64,000 nucleotides of DNA from JADLDB01 sp040755835 (GTDB taxonomy: Bacteria > Myxococcota > Myxococcia > Myxococcales > Myxococcaceae), in NCBI GenBank assembly GCA_040755835.1, contig JBFMAB010000059.1, forward strand, positions 186,001 to 250,000. Reading direction: 5' to 3'. Below the pieces are notes generated by a model. It was not told where the DNA came from and made no database searches. It saw only the letters and a list, made by a program, of their open reading frames with translations. The translations under genes were made by a program, and so were the position numbers. Below are positions 58,901 through 64,000 of the stretch, piece by piece. The stretch's first letter is position 1. Every line of letters begins with the position of its first letter.

Positions 58901-59617
58901 ATGTCCGAGTGGAAGATCGATCGAGACGGAGACGTGGCCGTGGTGTCGCTGGACGACGGCAAGGCCAACGCGCTCCTGGTGCCCGAGTTCGAAGGGCTCG
59001 AGGGCGCGCTGGACGCGGTCGAGCACAGCAATGCGCTGGCGGTGGTGCTGACGGGCCGGCCGGGCTTCTTCTCGGCGGGGCTCAACCTGAAGGCACTCGG
59101 CGCCATGTCCCTCGAGGAGAAGGCGAAGCTCGTCTCGGCGATGGGCAGCGCGGTGCTGAAGCTGTTCCTGTTCCCCAAGCCGGTGGTGGCGGCGGTGTCC
59201 GGCCACGCGCTGGGCGGCGGCGCGATGTTGGCGCTGGCGTCGGACCTGCGCGTCTTCGCCGACGGCCCGTTCAAGTTCGGCTTGAACGAGGTGCCGGCGG
59301 GCCTCTTCGTGCCGTCCTACGCCATTGAATTGGCGCGTGCGTGCGTCTCGCCATCGCGCCTCACCGAGCTGGTGGTCCACGGCCGCATCCTCTCGCCGCT
59401 CGAGGCCTTGTCGATGCACGTCGCCGAGTCGGTGCACGCGCCCGAAGCCATCCTCGCTGCGGCGCTGTTGCGCGCGCGCGGCCTCTCCGAGCTGTGCGGC
59501 GCTGGCTACGCGCTCACCAAGCGCCTCACACGCGGCCCCGCCGCCGACTTCGCCCGAAAGAGCCTGCCGGGCGAACTCGAAGAGCTGGCGCGGATGCTGG
59601 ACTCCAGGCGCTCGTAG
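58901..59617 (+). CDS. Enoyl-CoA hydratase/isomerase family protein
   Basis: 238-residue crotonase. The oxyanion-hole blocks are present: RPGFFSAGLNLKAL near residue 53 and KPVVAAVSGHALGGGAM near residue 90. The acidic residue of the second catalytic site appears in KFGLNEVPAGLF. Short-chain beta-oxidation or a related CoA reaction is likely, but the exact reaction is not fixed. ATG start. It stands alone, close after the protease. Confidence 0.88.
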   Translation: MSEWKIDRDGDVAVVSLDDGKANALLVPEFEGLEGALDAVEHSNALAVVLTGRPGFFSAGLNLKALGAMSLEEKAKLVSAMGSAVLKLFLFPKPVVAAVSGHALGGGAMLALASDLRVFADGPFKFGLNEVPAGLFVPSYAIELARACVSPSRLTELVVHGRILSPLEALSMHVAESVHAPEAILAAALLRARGLSELCGAGYALTKRLTRGPAADFARKSLPGELEELARMLDSRRS

Positions 59618-59659
59618 CAAAGCCCGTGTGAATCCCGAAGGTTGACCCGCGCCCATCGG

Positions 59660-59692
59660 CTTCACCGATTCGTCACGGAGTTGTTACCGCGA
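59660..59692 (+). promoter_or_regulatory. Pho-box-like triple direct repeat
   Basis: Three TTCAC/GTCAC/GTTAC steps start at 59661, 59672 and 59683, spaced exactly 11 bp, as in PhoB-binding boxes. They lie 38-66 bp upstream of the DUF47-Pit operon start. This fits phosphate control by a PhoB-like regulator; binding is not shown. Confidence 0.5.
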
Positions 59693-59725
59693 CGGGCGAC
59701 GCGATCGATTCAATGCGCCGCGCCC

Positions 59726-60361
59726 ATGGCCTTTCAATCCCTGATCCGCTTCCTGCTTCCCAAAGAAGAGCACTGGTACGACATGCTGGAAGAGCTCTCG
59801 CGCCTCGGCCACGAGGCCGCGCAGGCGCTGCTCACCTTCAAGGACCAGCCGTCGGGCGCGGTGATGCCCGCGGTGCAGGCGCTCGAGCACAAGGCCGACG
59901 ACGTGGTGCGCCGCATGGAGGATTCGCTCGCGCGCACCTTCGTCACGCCCATCGACCGCGAGGATCTGCACCGCCTCACCAGCGAGCTCGACGACATCAT
60001 CGACCTGATGAACCTGTCGGCGCGCGCCTTCAGCCTCTACCACCTCGAACGGCCGACGCCGGCGATGGTGCAGATCATGGAGAAGCTGGTCGAGGCCACC
60101 GGGATGATCGCCGGGGCGGTGCCGCACCTGCGCAAGCACGAGTTCGATCAGCTCATCGGCGGGGGCCGCAAGGTGCGCGCGATCGAGAAGGAAGCGGACA
60201 CGCTGTACCGCGACGCCATCAGCAAGCTCTTCTCGGAGTCGCACCCGGATTTCCGCGAGCTGCTCAAGCAGAAGGAAGCGCTCGACCACCTGGAGAACGC
60301 GGTCGACCACTGCGACAACGTGGCGGACCTCCTCGCCAACCTGGCCGTGAAGCATGGTTAG
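59726..60361 (+). CDS. DUF47/PhoU-like phosphate transport regulator
   Basis: 211-residue helical cytoplasmic protein of the DUF47 (TIGR00153) family. Blocks ALEHKADDVVRRMEDSLART, FVTPIDREDLHRLTSELDD and DHCDNVADLLANLAVK have the PhoU-like helix pattern. Members usually sit next to Pit transporters and gate them or couple them to Pi sensing. ATG start. It overlaps the Pit start by 8 bp, so the two are coupled. A Pho-box-like site lies upstream. Confidence 0.93.
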   Translation: MAFQSLIRFLLPKEEHWYDMLEELSRLGHEAAQALLTFKDQPSGAVMPAVQALEHKADDVVRRMEDSLARTFVTPIDREDLHRLTSELDDIIDLMNLSARAFSLYHLERPTPAMVQIMEKLVEATGMIAGAVPHLRKHEFDQLIGGGRKVRAIEKEADTLYRDAISKLFSESHPDFRELLKQKEALDHLENAVDHCDNVADLLANLAVKHG

Positions 60362-61385
60362 CCTGCTCATCGCGGTGGTCGTGATGGCCATCGTGTTCGA
60401 CTACATCAACGGCTTCCACGACGCCGCGAATGCGATCGCGACCGTGGTGTCGACGGGCGTCTTGCCGATCCGCACGGCGGTGCTGGTCGCCGCGGTGCTG
60501 AACTTCGCCGGCGCCATCACCGGCACCGCCGTGGCGAAGACGATCGCCTCGGGCTTCACCGATCCCGCGCTGGTGACGCAGGCGGTGGTGCTGGCCGCGC
60601 TGCTCGGCGCGTCGGCCTGGAACCTCGTCACCTGGTGGTTCGGCATACCGTCGTCCTCGTCGCACGCGCTGGTGGGCGGGCTCGCGGGCGCGGTGGTGGC
60701 GCACGCCGGCATCGGCGGCTTCAAGTGGGCCGCGCTGGGCATGAAGGTGCTGGTGCCCCTGGTGGTGTCGCCCACGCTGGGCTTCGTCCTCGCCTTCACG
60801 CTGATGATCGTCCTCACCTGGATCATCCGTGGCATGCGGCCCGGCACGGTGCAGCGCACCTCGCGGAGGGCGCAGCTGGTCTCGGCGAGCCTCATGGCCT
60901 TCAGCCACGGCACCAACGACGCGCAGAAGTCGATGGGCATCATCACGCTGTCGTTGGTGGCCTTCGCCGCCGCCGGCCACACGCTGCCCGGGTGGATGCC
61001 GGCGTGGGTGATGCCAGCGGTGCCGGATCAGGTGCCGACGTGGGTCATCGTCGTCTGCGCGGCCGCGATCGCCGCAGGGACCGCTGCCGGCGGCGTGCGC
61101 ATCATCAAGACGATGGGCACGAAGATCATCCGGATCACCCCTCTGCAGGGCTTCGCGGCGGAGACCGCGAGCGCGCTCGCCCTGCTCGGCGCCTCGTCGC
61201 TCGGTGTGCCGGTCTCCACCACCCACTGCATCAACGCCTGCATCATGGGCGTCGGCGCGTCGAAGCGCCTGTCGGCGGTGCGCTGGGGCGTCGCCACCAA
61301 CATCCTCGTCGCGTGGATCCTCACGCTGCCCGCGTCGGGTGCGGCAGCCTGGGCGTTCATGAAGGGGCTGGCGCTGTTCGTTTGA
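60354..61385 (+). CDS. pit: Inorganic phosphate transporter, Pit family
   Basis: 343-residue inner-membrane phosphate:H+ (or metal-phosphate) symporter with about 10 helices. Both PiT signature repeats are present: YINGFHDAANAIATVVSTG and MAFSHGTNDAQKSMG. Other blocks: WWFGIPSSSSHALVGG and GVPVSTTHCINACIMG. It starts 8 bp inside the DUF47 gene. High confidence. Confidence 0.96.
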   Translation: MVSLLIAVVVMAIVFDYINGFHDAANAIATVVSTGVLPIRTAVLVAAVLNFAGAITGTAVAKTIASGFTDPALVTQAVVLAALLGASAWNLVTWWFGIPSSSSHALVGGLAGAVVAHAGIGGFKWAALGMKVLVPLVVSPTLGFVLAFTLMIVLTWIIRGMRPGTVQRTSRRAQLVSASLMAFSHGTNDAQKSMGIITLSLVAFAAAGHTLPGWMPAWVMPAVPDQVPTWVIVVCAAAIAAGTAAGGVRIIKTMGTKIIRITPLQGFAAETASALALLGASSLGVPVSTTHCINACIMGVGASKRLSAVRWGVATNILVAWILTLPASGAAAWAFMKGLALFV

Positions 61386-61392
61386 CTCCTAT

Positions 61393-61470
61393 GGCCCGTC
61401 ACGGCGCGATCGCGGTGGCTCGGGCCGCGGCGAGCGTGGACGGCCCCGCCCAGATTGGTCCGTCATCACG
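61393..61470. repeat. Decayed partial copy of the neighbouring gene's 3' end
   Basis: About 80 bp strongly similar to 61532-61611 in the next gene (for example shared ACGGCGCGATCGCGGT and CGTCATC), with small indels. It lies in the intergenic space after the Pit stop and encodes no continuous protein. Confidence 0.7.
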
Positions 61471-61525
61471 CGGCAGCGGGCGCGATGAGTTGGGTGCCGG
61501 GAAAGGTGCTGGCGCTGTGCGCTGA

Positions 61526-61972
61526 CTACTCGGCCCACCACGGCGCGATCGCGGTCACCTCGGGCCGCGCGGCGAGCGCGCACAGCACCGCCCAGCCGCG
61601 GTCCGTCATCGCGCCGTGCAGCGCCACGCACCAGTCGCCGGAGGGGTCCAGCGGCAACAGGTACGCCGTCTGCGGCGCGACGCAGCCCAGCCGTCCGGGC
61701 GTCCCGATGCGGTAGAGGCCGGGCGCGACGCGCGCGAGCAGCTCCGCCGTGGCGTCGTCGGCCAGCGCGCACAGCTCGACGGCGCCGTCGTTCTGGCAGC
61801 CCAGCGCCTGCGTGAAGTGGATCTCCTCGCTGCAGGTCGCGTCCGAGGCCGGCTCCCCGGGCCCCGCGTCGGCTCGCACCACGGCGAGCCCCCCCGCGTC
61901 GGGCGCCTCGTGCGCCACGCCGCTCCGCCCGCACGCCGCGAGCGCCAACGCCGCGAGCCACAGCGGCCTCAC
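61526..61972 (-). CDS. Cys-containing secreted lipoprotein, unknown
   Basis: 148 residues from a GTG at 61972 that overlaps the xdhB stop (GTGA), so the two are co-transcribed. Signal and lipobox ALAACGR, then a body with several Cys (DATCSEEIHF, GCQNDG, LCALADD, GRLGCVAP). No family recognised. Its 3' end is duplicated in degraded form at 61393. It may ride on the xdh operon without functional linkage. Confidence 0.6.
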   Translation of the reverse strand: MRPLWLAALALAACGRSGVAHEAPDAGGLAVVRADAGPGEPASDATCSEEIHFTQALGCQNDGAVELCALADDATAELLARVAPGLYRIGTPGRLGCVAPQTAYLLPLDPSGDWCVALHGAMTDRGWAVLCALAARPEVTAIAPWWAE

Positions 61973-64000
61973 GGCGCGCGCTGCCTCTCGATGGCGAACA
62001 ACACCGCCTCGGGCGTCGCTGGAATCGACAGCTTCACCTCGCGCCCCTTCGGGCCGAACGCGGCGATCGCGTGCTCCAGCGCTGCCACCGCCGACAGCGC
62101 CAACATGAACGGCGGCTCGCCCACCGCCTTCGAGCCGTGGATGACGTCGTCCTGCGCGGCGTTCTCGAGCAGCGCCACGCGGAAGTCGACGGGCGCGTCG
62201 CCGAACGACGGAATCTTGTAGGTGTCCGGCGAGTGCGTGCGGAGGTAGCCCTTCTCGTCCATCCTGAGCTCCTCGATGGTCAGCCAGCCCCAGCCCTGGA
62301 GGAAGGCGCCCTCCACCTGGCCCTTGTCGATGGTGGGCACCAGCGACGCGCCGACGTCGTGGAGAATGTCCACGCGCTTGAGCCGATGCTCGCCGGTCAG
62401 CCCGCTCACCTCCACCTCGCTCACGCACGCGCCGTACGCGAAGTAGTGGAACGGCTTGCCGCGGCCGGTCGCCTTGTCGAAGTGGATGTCGGGCGTGCGG
62501 TAGTAGCCGGTGGCCGACAGCGACACCTGCTGCAGGTACGCCTCGCTCGTCACCTTCTCGAAGGGCAGCGCCAGCTCCGGCCGCGACGCGAGGAAGACGC
62601 GCCCGCCCGCGAAGAGGATGTCGCCCGCCGAGGCCGACGGTACGCCCAGCAGCCGCGCCGCGACGGGTCGCAGCCGCTCGCGCAGCGTCTCGCACGCCTG
62701 CTTCACCGCCTGGCCGTTCAAGTCGGAGCCGCTGGACGCCGCGGTCGCCGAGGTGTTGGGCACCTTGTCCGTCGCCGTCGACATGACGCGCACCGACTCG
62801 GGCGACAGGCCCAGCTCGTGCGCGGCGATGGCCAGCATCTTCGTGTGCAGGCCCTGCCCCATCTCGGTGCCACCGTGGTTCAGCTGGAGGCTGCCGTCGG
62901 CGTACAGCACCGCGAGCGCCCCGGCCTGGTTGAGGAAGGACGTGGTGAAGCTGATGCCGAACTTCACCGGCGTGAGCGCCAGGCCCCGCTTCTGCCAGGG
63001 GTGGCCCGCGTTGAAGGCGTCGACCTCCTTCAGGCGCTTCGCATAGTCGCTGGACGCGAGCAGCTCGTCGAAGAGCCGGCGGAGTCGGAAGTCCTTCACT
63101 TCCTGCCAGTAGGGCGTCACGTTGCGCGGCGCGGGGCCATAGAAGTTCTTCCGCCGCAGCTCGACCGGATCGACGCCCAGCGTCCTGGCCGCCCGCGAGA
63201 TGACGTGCTCGATGACGGCCATGCCCTGCGGGCCGCCGAAGCCGCGGAACGCCGTGTTCGACGCGACGTTCGTCCTCACCACGCGCCCGGTGACGCGCAC
63301 CGCCGGCAGGAAGTAGGCGTTGTCGATGTGGAAGAGCGCGCGATCGAGGATGGCGTGCGAGAGGTCCGTCGAAAAGCCGCCGTCGGCGAACAGCTCCGCC
63401 TTCAAACCGACGAGGTGCCCGTCCTTCGTGAAGCCGACGTCGTACTTCGTGAGGAAGGGGTGGCGCTTGCCCGTCCACAGCATGTCCTGGTCGCGGTTGA
63501 GCCACACCTTCACCGGGCGGCCCGTCTTCACCGCGGCGAGCGACGCGAGGCAGGCGTACGGCGCGGCCTGCGTCTCTTTCCCGCCGAAGCCGCCACCCAT
63601 GCGCGGCACCGTCACCGTCACCTGGTTGCGCTGCCAGCCGAGGAGGTGCGCGACGAGCGTCTGCACCTCGCTGGGGTGCTGCGTCGACGAGAAGAGCGAC
63701 AGCGCCTGGCCTTCCTCGGGGACGGCGAGCGTGCACTGGGTCTCGAGGTAGAAGTGGTCCTGCCCACCCGTGCGGTACTCGCCCGCCAGGCGCACGTCGG
63801 CCTTCGCGAGCGCCGCGTCGACGTCTCCGCGCTCGAGCTTGTGGAGGTCCCCCAGCCAGCTGCGCTTCGCGATGGCCTCGTCCAGCGTGACGAGCGCGGG
63901 CAGCACCTCGTAGTCGGCCTGCACGGCAGCGACGCCGGCGCGGCACGCCTCGTACGTCTCGCCCACCACGAGCGCGACGGCCTGCCCGCGGAAGTGCACC
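61969..64000 (-). CDS. xdhB: Xanthine dehydrogenase molybdopterin-binding subunit, 5' end cut off
   Basis: At least 676 C-terminal residues; the start lies beyond the window. Mo-binding subunit of xanthine dehydrogenase/aldehyde-oxidase-type enzymes (purine oxidation). Signature segments: MGGGFGGKETQ, NTAFRGFGGPQGM, LNHGGTEMGQGLHTKM, ATDKVPNTSATAASSGSDLN, GAFLQGWGWLTIEE and SKAVGEPPFMLALS, which carries the catalytic Glu. Downstream it is coupled to a lipoprotein by a 4-bp overlap. xdhA/FAD subunits would lie outside the window. Confidence 0.95.
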   Translation of the reverse strand, partial: VHFRGQAVALVVGETYEACRAGVAAVQADYEVLPALVTLDEAIAKRSWLGDLHKLERGDVDAALAKADVRLAGEYRTGGQDHFYLETQCTLAVPEEGQALSLFSSTQHPSEVQTLVAHLLGWQRNQVTVTVPRMGGGFGGKETQAAPYACLASLAAVKTGRPVKVWLNRDQDMLWTGKRHPFLTKYDVGFTKDGHLVGLKAELFADGGFSTDLSHAILDRALFHIDNAYFLPAVRVTGRVVRTNVASNTAFRGFGGPQGMAVIEHVISRAARTLGVDPVELRRKNFYGPAPRNVTPYWQEVKDFRLRRLFDELLASSDYAKRLKEVDAFNAGHPWQKRGLALTPVKFGISFTTSFLNQAGALAVLYADGSLQLNHGGTEMGQGLHTKMLAIAAHELGLSPESVRVMSTATDKVPNTSATAASSGSDLNGQAVKQACETLRERLRPVAARLLGVPSASAGDILFAGGRVFLASRPELALPFEKVTSEAYLQQVSLSATGYYRTPDIHFDKATGRGKPFHYFAYGACVSEVEVSGLTGEHRLKRVDILHDVGASLVPTIDKGQVEGAFLQGWGWLTIEELRMDEKGYLRTHSPDTYKIPSFGDAPVDFRVALLENAAQDDVIHGSKAVGEPPFMLALSAVAALEHAIAAFGPKGREVKLSIPATPEAVLFAIERQRAP

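Noticed and set aside
54472..59274. 1600-codon minus-strand frame opposite the protease
   Set aside because: Antisense shadow; periodic Arg/Val-Ala runs reflect the Ig repeats.

Overview
The window is very GC-rich DNA from a predatory- or myxobacterium-like organism (Myxococcota). The signs are dense coding with GTG/TTG starts and 1-8 bp gene overlaps, three Hanks-type Ser/Thr kinases, FHA and PilZ domains, many small lipoproteins, LEA/WHy-like proteins, a Cys-rich Sel1 protein, and a 1,600-residue secreted metalloprotease ending in a MYXO-CTERM-like tail. A genus cannot be named from this. A 100-N gap at 14288-14387 shows the source is a draft scaffold. Several genes carry apparent frameshifts: one each near 7.76 kb and 27.33 kb, and many between 30.0 and 34.8 kb. 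No tRNA, rRNA, CRISPR array, IS element or prophage was seen.

Layout. 0-5.6 kb: a minus-strand, translationally coupled trio of a C45-like Ntn-hydrolase relative with a large insert, an outer-membrane beta-barrel and a penicillin-acylase-family lipoprotein. 5.7-10.9 kb: AAA ATPase, small HExxH metallopeptidase, a frameshifted membrane protein, and a zinc finger-kinase-TPR receptor. 11-14.1 kb (plus): lipoprotein, LEA-type protein, aat and a methyltransferase, then a 13-bp minisatellite holding the gap. 14.7-20.1 kb: KefB-type antiporter, a protein of unknown function, an orphan pilus/secretin N-domain protein, a CorC/HlyC-type CBS protein and a lipoprotein. 20.1-25.8 kb: kinase, glgA, pdxH, TPM-domain protein, bcp and an FHA protein.

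25.8-29.9 kb: a kinase-PilZ-J-like-TPR gene with one frameshift, divergent from a LytS/LytTR two-component pair. 30.0-34.8 kb: an indel-rich patch with a probable HNH-nuclease toxin, its putative immunity gene, a HEAT-like gene and gloA; only the immunity gene and the plus-strand 33.1 kb gene read through intact. 34.8-44.3 kb: Sel1 protein, lipoprotein, class V aminotransferase, two overlapping WYL regulators, an FHA-TM protein and acnA. 44.4-49.8 kb: a secreted multi-domain protein operon, then a START-like protein and an NAD-dependent epimerase/reductase facing a TetR regulator.

50.5-53.9 kb: an NRDE protein, then TetR, a DECR-like SDR and a fatty-acid desaturase, suggesting unsaturated fatty-acid handling. 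54.0-59.6 kb: the giant metalloprotease and a crotonase. 59.7-61.4 kb: DUF47/PhoU-like protein and Pit transporter behind three 11-bp-spaced Pho-box-like repeats. 61.4-64 kb: a lipoprotein with a decayed partial copy of its 3' end, and a xanthine dehydrogenase molybdopterin subunit cut by the window edge.
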